Source: DASZIT01 sp035948855
GTDB taxonomy: Bacteria; Actinomycetota; Acidimicrobiia; Acidimicrobiales; RAAP-2
Reading direction: 5' to 3'
Assembly (NCBI GenBank): GCA_035948855.1
Contig: DASZIT010000024.1
Location: forward strand, 1-5,089
Length of the DNA stretch: 5,089 bases
This document shows, piece by piece, positions 1-5,089 of this stretch. The first letter of the stretch is position 1, and the number at the start of each line of letters is the position of its first letter. The notes beneath the pieces were generated by a model. It ran no database searches and was not told the origin of the DNA. It worked only from the letters and a program-made list of their open reading frames with translations. A program made the translations under genes and the position numbers.

Positions 1-488
1 GACGCCATGCCCACCACCGGTTTGTTCAGCCGGAGGGCGCCGGTGGACCCGAAGAAGGTGGCGTCGCCGAAGGAGAAAATGCCGCCGTCGGACGCCACCA
101 GCCAGTAGCCCCGGCCGTCCGGGGTGGACGCCATGCCCACCACCGGTTTGTTCAGCCGGAGGGCGCCGGTGGACCCGAAGAAGGTGGCGTCGCCGAAGGA
201 GAAAATACCGCCGTCACTGGCCACTAACCAGTAGCCCCGGCTGTCCGGGGTCGAGGCCATGCCGACGATGGGTCGGTTGAGGGCGATGGCGCCGGTGGAC
301 CCGAAGAAGGCGGCGTCACCGAAACTGAAGATCCCGCCGTCGGACGCCACCAACCAATAGCCTCCCCCGTCCGCGGTGTCGGCCACGCCCACCACCGGTC
401 GGTTGATGGCGATCGACCCGGTCGACCCGCAGAAGGGAAGGTTGCCGAAGTTGAAGATGCCGCCGTCGCTGGCCGCCAGCCGGTAACC
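1..488 (-). repeat. 126 bp in-frame tandem repeat array (four units, the last cut by the window edge)
   Basis: Units lie at 488-363, 362-237, 236-111 and 110-1 (partial) on the minus strand, each encoding 42 residues of the pattern GYWLVASDGGIFSFGDA, then F-F-GSTG, then N-(R/K)-P-(V/I)-VG-(M/V)-A. The first unit is the most divergent: it has GYRLAASDGGIFNFGN and a cysteine at residue 381. The last two units share 80 identical bases (1-80 and 127-206), including every synonymous site. The unit length and repeated aromatic/glycine pattern suggest stacked beta-hairpins or propeller-like blades. Similar repeats are, from memory, frequent in secreted proteins of Acidimicrobiia. Their function is not established; surface attachment or ligand binding is a guess. 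The total number of units is unknown because the array continues outside the window. Confidence 0.92.
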
Positions 489-1571
489 GGCCGGGCCCCG
501 TGGGGGGTTGCAGGGGACGTTGACGTCGTTGCTGAGGTTGATCGGTGCCACGAACAGCCGACGCACCCCGCCACAGGCGTAGTTGGTGCACGGGCTCAGC
601 CAACCGGCGTAACCCAGCCACCATTGCCCGCTGGGATCGGCGAACAGCGACCCGCCGCCCGGGCCGGCCACGTTCCCGTACGAGGTGAGGAAGGGACCAC
701 CGGCCGGCTGGCTGCACGGACCCAGAGGACCGCTACAGGTGGTCAACGCCTGGGCATAGCTGGCGGAGAGGAAATTCCCCGAGGAGAAGAGCAGGTCATA
801 GGCCCCGGCACTGAACACCATTTGCGGGTCGTCGAAGGTGGTCTCCCACGGCAGGTCGGCCTGGTCCACGGTGAGCAGCACCGTCGGCGTCCCGGCGAAG
901 CTGGTCCCGTCCGGACCGAGTGGGACCGACCACACCTGGGACGGCTGCGCCGAACTCCCGTCGTTGGACTTCCACAAGAGGTAGGCGGCCCCGGTGGCGG
1001 GATCGACGAACGGGCTCGGATCGAGCACGCCCCCCGCCGCGCAGTAGAGGGGCCCGGAGGAGGCGTCGGTGAACACTGGAGCCGCCGGGGTCAACGCCGG
1101 GGCGGTGGCCACCGACAGACAGCTGTGTCCGCTGTCGGGGGGGTTCGGGTTCACCGAGGCGTCGTAGAACATCACCCAGTGGCCACCGAAGGAGAAGACG
1201 CCGGGTGATGTCTGGGTATTGGGGGTCTCCCACGACGGCGGGAGCGGCAGCGCCGTCGATCCGAAGGATTGACCGGTGTAGGAACGCCACCCGGTGGTCG
1301 GATTGCCGGTGGTGTCGATGAGGGCCTGCAGGTTGTTCCCGAGAGGAGTCCCGGTGGTGAACGCGTAGTAGGTACCCGCAGAGGACACGATGTCGGGATC
1401 GGGAGCGTCACCCGCGAACGCCGGAGTCTGGCTGACCACCACCGATACGTGGGCTTGTGCCCGGTTGGCCAGGCCCATCCCCGCCGATGCGGCCAGGGCG
1501 ACGGGGGCCAGGCCGAGTAGGAGGAAACCTACGACGGCCGACGCGGAACTGGCCTTCATCTTCGACCCCAT
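1..1571 (-). CDS. Secreted GH43-like glycosidase with C-terminal 42-residue repeats (3' end missing)
   Basis: An uninterrupted frame of 523 codons runs off the left edge, so the C-terminus is not seen. Residues 1-40 form a signal peptide: short basic n-region, hydrophobic stretch about 12-35, possible cleavage after A38-Q-A40. An exported location fits the eight cysteines in the visible mature part. Residues 50-355 resemble glycoside hydrolase family 43, a five-bladed beta-propeller family acting on arabinose- or xylose-containing glycans. The family signatures seen are DPDI at 58-61 (D58, candidate general base), GVLDPSPFVD at 181-190 (D184, candidate pKa modulator) followed by AYLLW, and GPGGGSLF at 303-310 followed by QWWLGY. 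The segment where the catalytic Glu normally sits reads FDDPQMV (246-252), so Asp replaces Glu. From residue 362 come four 42-residue repeats, the last incomplete. The start is ATG at 1571 because of a strong ribosome site; M5 is an alternative. Substrate unknown; it could be a non-catalytic surface glycan binder. Confidence 0.85.
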   Translation of the reverse strand, partial: MGSKMKASSASAVVGFLLLGLAPVALAASAGMGLANRAQAHVSVVVSQTPAFAGDAPDPDIVSSAGTYYAFTTGTPLGNNLQALIDTTGNPTTGWRSYTGQSFGSTALPLPPSWETPNTQTSPGVFSFGGHWVMFYDASVNPNPPDSGHSCLSVATAPALTPAAPVFTDASSGPLYCAAGGVLDPSPFVDPATGAAYLLWKSNDGSSAQPSQVWSVPLGPDGTSFAGTPTVLLTVDQADLPWETTFDDPQMVFSAGAYDLLFSSGNFLSASYAQALTTCSGPLGPCSQPAGGPFLTSYGNVAGPGGGSLFADPSGQWWLGYAGWLSPCTNYACGGVRRLFVAPINLSNDVNVPCNPPRGPAGYRLAASDGGIFNFGNLPFCGSTGSIAINRPVVGVADTADGGGYWLVASDGGIFSFGDAAFFGSTGAIALNRPIVGMASTPDSRGYWLVASDGGIFSFGDATFFGSTGALRLNKPVVGMASTPDGRGYWLVASDGGIFSFGDATFFGSTGALRLNKPVVGMA

Positions 1572-1577
1572 GGGAAC

Positions 1578-1584
1578 ACCTCCT
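1578..1584 (-). promoter_or_regulatory. Ribosome binding site of the GH43-like gene
   Basis: The minus strand reads AGGAGGT six bases before the ATG at 1571, a near-perfect anti-16S match at a good distance. It decides for M1 over the in-frame ATG at 1559 (M5). Confidence 0.8.
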
Positions 1585-1602
1585 CGCGACTTGGCTGCCA
1601 GA

Positions 1603-1608
1603 AGTGTA
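1603..1608 (-). promoter_or_regulatory. Possible -10 element for the GH43-like gene
   Basis: The minus strand reads TACACT, fitting the actinobacterial TANNNT -10 pattern. It lies 31 bases before the start codon, giving a leader of about 25 nt that would contain the ribosome site. No convincing -35 hexamer is seen 16-18 bp upstream, so this is a weak call. Confidence 0.3.
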
Positions 1609-1745
1609 GCCAGGATCCACGCGATCTTGCGGGTTGTGTCTCGGCCATAGTCCCTGGTCAGGAAGGCCAAGGGCGCCAGGCCGAAGGTCGGGGGAAGCAC
1701 CGGGATTCGAGCGCCGCCGAAGACCGCGGTGGCGGCGGTTCACGG

Positions 1746-1762
1746 TATCGTCGGGGAAGGAG
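1746..1762 (+). promoter_or_regulatory. Ribosome site (AAGGAG) and possible -10 for the small CxxC protein
   Basis: AAGGAG at 1757-1762 lies 4 bases before the GTG at 1767 and 7 bases before the GTG at 1770. The longer spacing is more usual, so 1770 is preferred. TATCGT at 1746-1751 matches a TANNNT -10 pattern but is so close to AAGGAG that the ribosome site would begin at or near the mRNA 5' end. No -35 is recognisable. The ribosome site is well supported; the -10 is speculative. Confidence 0.4.
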
Positions 1763-1769
1763 CCCTGTG

Positions 1770-2009
1770 GTGGATACCGATTCGTACAACCAAACCTTCG
1801 ACGACGAGCCGTACATCCGCACCTGCGGGCGTTGCGGCCGTCAGACCTCACCGCGATGGTCGGAGTCGTCGTGTCTCGAAGAGGCCCGTCGGCTGGGTTG
1901 GCGGCGGGTGGCCACCTCCGATCGACCGGGCGCCAACCGGCTCGATCTGTGCGGCGACTGTGCCGACGACGCCGGGTTCGGCCCTCCCATGGCCCGCTGG
2001 GGCTACTGA
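1770..2009 (+). CDS. Small two-CxxC (probable zinc-binding) protein, 79 residues
   Basis: Not assignable to a named family. The protein has CGRC at 19-22 and CGDC at 61-64, a spacing typical of zinc ribbons or treble-clef folds in which two CxxC knuckles jointly hold one zinc. A single C35 lies between them. The segment between the knuckles is basic (EARRLGWRRV), and the N-terminus is acidic and polar. There is no signal peptide or membrane segment, so it is probably cytoplasmic. The frame was preferred over two longer overlapping plus-strand frames because of its G/C-rich third positions, paired cysteines and AAGGAG ribosome site. GTG at 1767 is an alternative start one codon earlier. It is divergent from the GH43-like gene and convergent with the protease gene, with 18 bp between stop codons. 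Metal binding is inferred from the cysteine pattern; the role is unknown. Confidence 0.72.
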   Translation: MDTDSYNQTFDDEPYIRTCGRCGRQTSPRWSESSCLEEARRLGWRRVATSDRPGANRLDLCGDCADDAGFGPPMARWGY

Positions 2010-2024
2010 GGGAGCCTCACCCTC
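2007..2024. terminator. Weak hairpin between convergent stop codons
   Basis: TGAGG/CCTCA (2007-2011 with 2015-2019, 3-base loop) and GAGGG/CCCTC (2008-2012 with 2020-2024) are two mutually exclusive 5 bp stems between the convergent genes. There is no T-run on either strand. It could act as a weak bidirectional terminator, or may be chance in GC-rich DNA. Confidence 0.2.
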
Positions 2025-2027
2025 CGC

Positions 2028-3575
2028 TCAGCTTCCGCCTGACGAGGTCGCGCTGTTGCTCGATGACAGGGTGGCGGTCAGAGTCAATTGCTGTTGCCCC
2101 CGATAGAGGCCGATCTTGACGCTCTGCCCGGCATGGTCACCCTGGATGACCTGCGCGAGTTGATCGGCCCCAGTCACCGGCTTCCCATCGAAGGTGGTGA
2201 TCACGTCACCCTGCTGGAGCCCGGCCACCGCGGCCGGCGAACCCGACTCGACTTGGGTCACGATGGCCCCTTGGCTCGGGACGAAGTTGTAGGCGTTCTT
2301 CAGCTGCGGGGTGAGGGTCTCGATGCCCACGCCCAGGAATCCCCCGCCCTGGTTGTTGATCGACTTGTTCCGCAAGGCGGGCAGGAGCCCGGTGATCTTG
2401 TTGGACGGGATGGCGAAGCCGATGTTTTGGGCCTGAGAACTACCGTTCGAACTGGCGGCCACCGCGGTGTTCATGGCGATCACCTTGCCCGAGCTGTCGA
2501 CCAACGGACCGCCGGAGTTACCCGGGTTGATGGCGGCGTCCGTCTGGAACATGTTGGTGAGGGTCTCGACCGCGTTGGAAGTCGAGTCACCGGCCTGGAC
2601 GGTCCTCCCCTTCGCCGAGATGATCCCCTGGGTCACCGTCGGGGTCCCGGCCGAAAGCCCGAGGGCGTTGCCGATGGCCACCACCGCGTCACCGACCTGC
2701 ACGTTGTCGGAGTTGCCGTAGCTCACGGTGGGCAGGTTCGAGGCGTTGGTGATCTTCAGGAGGGCGACGTCGTTGGCCTGGTCGGTGTCGATCAGGGTGG
2801 CCGGCATCACCTTGGTCTGGCCGTAGAGGGTCACGGTGATGGTGGTCGCTCCCTCGATCACGTGGTTGTTGGTGACGACTTCGCCGTCCGGGGTGATGAT
2901 CATCCCCGTCCCCTGCTCCTCCAGGGTGCCGGCACTCCCCCCGCCTCCGAACACCCCTTGGGCGGACGGGGCCGGCGCGGTGGCATCGATCGACACCACC
3001 GCGGGGAGGACTCCGGCGATCACCTTTTCGATATTGGTCGTCCCGTTGAGCAAGGCGGGGCCGGCCGAGATCTGCTTGACCGTGGTGGTGTTCCCGTTGC
3101 TGTCGCTGGCGGCCACGATGGAACCACCCACCACCGAGCCCAGCAGCGCCGCCACCACCGCGACCACGACCCAGCGCCAGGGCCCCGGCTGCTTCTGCTT
3201 TTGCACCGGGTTGACCGGGTTGACCGGCGGCGGTCCGGCGGCGCCCCACACCGGGATGGCCCCGGTCGCCACCGGTTCGGGGCCGCCCGGCGGCAATGGG
3301 CTCCATGAAGTTCCGGGAGGGCCGGTGGGCGGAATCGCGCTACCCGGTGGCGGAGGGGCGACCGGGAACACCGGCGGTGGTGGTGGCTGGGTCCAGGCGG
3401 GTGGGGTCGGCGGGGAGGCGGGAGGGGGTCCGGCCACCGGGGTCGGCTGGGTCGGGGTGGGTGGTTCGATCGGAACCGGGGTCGTCGGCTGACTGGCCGT
3501 CGGCGGGCTCTCGGGTACCCCGTCCGGGGTTTCATTCGCGGTCGGTGTCTCGCCTTCGCCATCGGGGTGTTCCAC
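2028..3575 (-). CDS. HtrA/DegP-like membrane-anchored serine protease with one PDZ domain
   Basis: A 515-residue protease of the trypsin-like HtrA family (peptidase family S1C), which degrades or refolds damaged exported proteins. Residues 1-130 are cytoplasmic and very rich in Pro, Thr and Gly, ending in a basic KQKQ segment. Residues about 134-156 form one membrane span (WVVVAVVAALLGSVVGGSIV), placing the rest outside the membrane. The protease domain covers about 180-400 with an intact triad: H238 in TNNHVIEG, D269 in NDVALLK, S354 in GNSGGPL. A PDZ domain covers about 411-503 (GFLGVGIE, then SPAAVAGLQQGDVI), followed by a short Ser-rich tail. The architecture matches actinobacterial HtrA/PepD-type proteins. 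The start is GTG at 3575 because GAGGAG lies six bases upstream; the frame stays open to an upstream start at 3683, but that extension is Arg-rich and unlike the family. Phased repeats upstream suggest response-regulator control. Exact orthology (HtrA versus PepD) is not resolved. Confidence 0.95.
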   Translation of the reverse strand: MEHPDGEGETPTANETPDGVPESPPTASQPTTPVPIEPPTPTQPTPVAGPPPASPPTPPAWTQPPPPPVFPVAPPPPGSAIPPTGPPGTSWSPLPPGGPEPVATGAIPVWGAAGPPPVNPVNPVQKQKQPGPWRWVVVAVVAALLGSVVGGSIVAASDSNGNTTTVKQISAGPALLNGTTNIEKVIAGVLPAVVSIDATAPAPSAQGVFGGGGSAGTLEEQGTGMIITPDGEVVTNNHVIEGATTITVTLYGQTKVMPATLIDTDQANDVALLKITNASNLPTVSYGNSDNVQVGDAVVAIGNALGLSAGTPTVTQGIISAKGRTVQAGDSTSNAVETLTNMFQTDAAINPGNSGGPLVDSSGKVIAMNTAVAASSNGSSQAQNIGFAIPSNKITGLLPALRNKSINNQGGGFLGVGIETLTPQLKNAYNFVPSQGAIVTQVESGSPAAVAGLQQGDVITTFDGKPVTGADQLAQVIQGDHAGQSVKIGLYRGQQQLTLTATLSSSNSATSSGGS

Positions 3576-3581
3576 GTACCG

Positions 3582-3587
3582 CTCCTC
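3582..3587 (-). promoter_or_regulatory. Ribosome binding site deciding the protease start
   Basis: The minus strand reads GAGGAG, six bases before GTG at 3575. A second in-frame GTG at 3596 lies upstream of this site and has no comparable purine run, so 3575 is preferred. Confidence 0.7.
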
Positions 3588-3653
3588 TTCGTTCACGCCC
3601 GTCGCTGGACATCGCCTCGTTGGTGGTCGGCCTTTCGCCCCCACCGCGCCGTC

Positions 3654-3682
3654 ATCGTACGGCCGGAGCCGCCGCACATACA
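3654..3682 (-). promoter_or_regulatory. Candidate promoter of the protease gene
   Basis: The minus strand reads TACGAT at 3659-3654, a good TANNNT -10. Seventeen bases upstream, the -35 position (3682-3677) reads TGTATG, a poor match to TTGACA, as is usual for activator-dependent promoters. Transcription would begin near 3647, leaving a leader of about 70 nt. The three phased repeats at 3687-3714 abut the -35 position on its upstream side. Confidence 0.4.
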
Positions 3683-3686
3683 TCCA

Positions 3687-3714
3687 TTTCAGAGGGTTCT
3701 TAGCCGCTTCTTAG
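3687..3714. promoter_or_regulatory. Three 11-bp-phased TCTTAG-type direct repeats, probable response-regulator site
   Basis: On the plus strand TTTCAG (3687-3692), TCTTAG (3698-3703) and TCTTAG (3709-3714) recur every 11 bp, with 5 bp spacers; the last two copies extend to TTCTTAG. Direct repeats one helical turn apart are the hallmark of OmpR/PhoB-family response regulators binding head to tail. In mycobacteria, MprA, a regulator of this family, is known to control the HtrA-like protease gene pepD, and its boxes, as I recall them, are similar direct repeats. The array lies immediately upstream of the proposed -35 of the protease gene, as expected for an activator. It is also within 100 bp of the divergent gene. 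The regulator itself is not in this window. Confidence 0.55.
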
Positions 3715-3759
3715 GCCACGCCTTCCCGACGGCCGCTCCTGGGGGGTGCCTGGCGGCAG

Positions 3760-3765
3760 TAGCGT
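3760..3765 (+). promoter_or_regulatory. Possible -10 giving a leaderless or near-leaderless mRNA
   Basis: TAGCGT fits TANNNT and ends ten bases before the ATG at 3776, so transcription would start within about 0-4 bases of the start codon. No purine-rich ribosome site precedes that ATG, which agrees with leaderless translation, common in actinobacteria. No clear -35 is seen. Confidence 0.35.
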
Positions 3766-3775
3766 GTCGCCGGGT

Positions 3776-5086
3776 ATGGCGCATCGCATCGAGATCGAAC
3801 TCACCAGTCAGACAGACGAGTCCACCTGGACCTGGCGCGCCGCCGGGGCCAAGCAGCCGCGCGGCACGGTAGACGCCGGCCTGGTACCGGCGGGTACCGC
3901 TACCGGCACCGTCCTCCGCGCCGAAGTGGAGACCACCCTCGACGGCACCACCGTGCTCGCCTTGCTCCCACCCAAGGGGAAGTCGGCCCCCAGGAAGATA
4001 GAGACCATCGAGGTGGTGGGCAACCCGTCGTCGGGACCCGATGTCAACGTGGTGCTGGCCTCCAAATCGAAGGGGCGGCGTCGCGACGACCGGTCTGAGG
4101 GATCCCGGGACGGATCTCGGGACGGCGCCCGGGACGGATCCCGTCGGCCCGCCGACCGTCGCCCTCGCGCCGAATCCGGCGAGCGGGGTGCCCGTCGGGA
4201 CGCCCCGGCCCGCACCGGAGGCGGCGACGGACCGACTTCCGACCGACGTCGCGATCGTCCCGCCCGCCCGGGCGGCCGGGAAGGCGGGAACCGGGAAGGG
4301 CCCCGTCGCCCCGCCCAGTCGACCACCTATCGCAACGCCGCCCTCGCCACCCTCAAGCCCGAACAGCTCCCGGTGGCCGAGCAGTTGCTGCGGGGCGGTA
4401 TCCCCGCGGTGCGCCAAGCCATCGAAGAACAGAACGCCCGCGCCCGGGCCGAGTCGCGTACCGAGGTCACCCCCGGTCCCCTGCTCACCCTGGCCGAAGA
4501 ACTGTTGCCGATCGTCACCCTGGCGGCGTGGAAGGACCGGGCGTCGGTAGCCCGAAACGAGGGCAAGGACATCCCGCTCCGGGAGCTCCGCTCCATTGTC
4601 GCCTCCGCGTCCACGGTGACCCTGGACGAGGAAGGCCGCGACTTCTTGAAGGCGCTCCGGGCGGCTCTCGATCAGCGGGTCACCGCCCTGCGGGATGGTT
4701 GGGTGCAGCGGATCTCCATCGCCTTGGATGAGGGACGGGTGGCTGACGCCCTCCGGGTCTCCATCCGGCCTCCGGAGCCGGCCACCCGGTTGTCGGCCGA
4801 GCTCGCCGTCCGGCTCGCCGACTCGGCCGGGCAGGCCATGTCCGCCGACTCGACGCCCGCCGACTGGCTGGCCGTGCTCGAGGTGGTGGTCGATTCTCCG
4901 GTGCGCCGCAACGTCAAACCCGCGGGCCTCCCCACCGGTGCCGATGAGGCCCTGTTGGTGGCGGCCAACAAGGCGTCCGGCTACGTGCCCGAACTGGCCA
5001 AGCTCCTCGGCCTGCCGATTCCTCCGCCGCCCGGGCCGCGCCGTCCGGTGCCGGCCCGGTCGACCTCCTCCCGCCGCCGGGCCTGA
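3776..5086 (+). CDS. Uncharacterised 436-residue protein: beta-rich N-domain, RDGS-rich linker, helical C-domain
   Basis: I do not recognise a named family. Residues 1-96 (MAHRIEIELT, then STWTWRAAGAKQPRG, then VLRAEVETTLDGTTVLALLPPK) look like a compact beta-rich, possibly barrel-like domain. Residues 97-182 are disordered and full of Arg, Asp, Gly and Pro, including SRDG-SRDG-ARDG at 110-121, resembling basic RNA- or DNA-binding tails. Residues 185-413 are predominantly helical, with several amphipathic segments (EQLLRGGIPAVRQAIEEQN, GWVQRISIALDEGRVADALR). The tail is Pro/Arg-rich and ends SSRRRA. There is no signal peptide, membrane segment or enzyme motif. ATG at 3776 is preferred over GTG at 3746 because the intervening ten residues are low-complexity and the conserved-looking sequence begins at MAHRIEIEL. 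It is divergent from the protease gene. Nucleic-acid binding is an inference from composition only. The stop is 3 bases from the window end. Confidence 0.82.
   Translation: MAHRIEIELTSQTDESTWTWRAAGAKQPRGTVDAGLVPAGTATGTVLRAEVETTLDGTTVLALLPPKGKSAPRKIETIEVVGNPSSGPDVNVVLASKSKGRRRDDRSEGSRDGSRDGARDGSRRPADRRPRAESGERGARRDAPARTGGGDGPTSDRRRDRPARPGGREGGNREGPRRPAQSTTYRNAALATLKPEQLPVAEQLLRGGIPAVRQAIEEQNARARAESRTEVTPGPLLTLAEELLPIVTLAAWKDRASVARNEGKDIPLRELRSIVASASTVTLDEEGRDFLKALRAALDQRVTALRDGWVQRISIALDEGRVADALRVSIRPPEPATRLSAELAVRLADSAGQAMSADSTPADWLAVLEVVVDSPVRRNVKPAGLPTGADEALLVAANKASGYVPELAKLLGLPIPPPPGPRRPVPARSTSSRRRA
4103..4138 (+). repeat. 12 bp tandem repeat (three units) encoding SRDG/ARDG
   Basis: Three 12 bp units (4103-4114, 4115-4126, 4127-4138) of the form TCCCGGGACGGA encode SRDG, SRDG and ARDG in the disordered linker. 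Differences between units are single bases in the first or last positions. Such arrays arise by slippage and tolerate length change; the encoded segment is charged and flexible. Confidence 0.7.
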
Positions 5087-5089
5087 AGC

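Noticed and set aside
1..488. Evenly spaced repeats considered as a CRISPR array
   Set aside because: The 126 bp period is in frame, has no unique spacers, and encodes a continuous 42-residue protein repeat.
624..1208. 194-codon plus-strand frame opposite the GH43-like gene
   Set aside because: The opposite strand encodes a continuous protein with signal peptide, GH43 motifs and repeats; this translation is Gly/Arg-rich and motif-free.
1646..1672. GGCC and CCTG/CAGG inverted repeats in the divergent spacer
   Set aside because: Stems of four bases in GC-rich DNA are expected by chance and do not line up with a promoter element.
1634..2119. Longer plus-strand frames (starting at 1634 and 1729) overlapping the small CxxC gene
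   Set aside because: They are Arg/Pro-rich without paired cysteines or a good ribosome site, and they run into the 3' end of the convergent protease gene.
3204..3227. CCGGGTTGA tandem repeat in the protease gene
   Set aside because: A 9 bp coding repeat giving VNPVNPV in the proline-rich leader; no independent signal.
2088..3308. 406-codon plus-strand open frame opposite the protease gene
   Set aside because: Antisense to a protein with an intact triad and PDZ domain; its His/Arg/Gly-rich translation has no domain pattern and is typical of shadow frames in GC-rich DNA.
3689..4417. 242-codon minus-strand open frame opposite the 436-residue gene
   Set aside because: Low-complexity Gly/Arg/Ala translation without a motif; the plus-strand frame has better codon-position bias and ordered domains.

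Overview
The window is very GC-rich, with strong G/C bias at third codon positions, GTG starts, and actinobacterial-type proteins. These include an HtrA-like protease with a long proline-rich cytoplasmic leader and a secreted protein carrying 'GYWLVASDGGIFSFGDA' repeats. I recall such repeats as common in predicted secreted proteins of Acidimicrobiia, so an uncultured or environmental actinobacterium, most likely Acidimicrobiia, is the best guess. This placement is inferred from protein style, not from a marker gene. I see no rRNA, tRNA, CRISPR array, insertion sequence or phage gene.

Layout: (1) 1-1571, minus strand: the N-terminal 523 residues of a secreted protein that runs off the left edge. 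It has a signal peptide, a glycoside hydrolase family 43-like beta-propeller domain, and at least four 42-residue (126 bp) tandem repeats. (2) 1572-1766: the spacer upstream of two divergent genes. (3) 1770-2009, plus strand: a 79-residue protein with two CxxC pairs, probably zinc-binding. (4) 2028-3575, minus strand: a membrane-anchored HtrA/PepD-type serine protease with one PDZ domain and an intact catalytic triad, convergent with the small gene and only 18 bp from it. (5) 3576-3775: a divergent regulatory spacer holding three 11-bp-phased direct repeats just upstream of a plausible protease promoter. (6) 3776-5086, plus strand: a 436-residue protein of unknown function with a beta-rich N-terminal domain, an Arg/Asp/Gly-rich disordered middle and a helical C-terminal domain, possibly translated from a leaderless mRNA.

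The four genes do not form an operon: orientations are -, +, -, +. Two products act at or outside the cell surface (the GH43-like protein and the envelope protease), while the other two look cytoplasmic. No multi-gene system is evident. The most informative signals are the phased repeat upstream of the protease, which looks like an OmpR/PhoB-type response-regulator site, the very recent homogenisation of the 126 bp repeats, and the apparent substitution of the GH43 catalytic acid.
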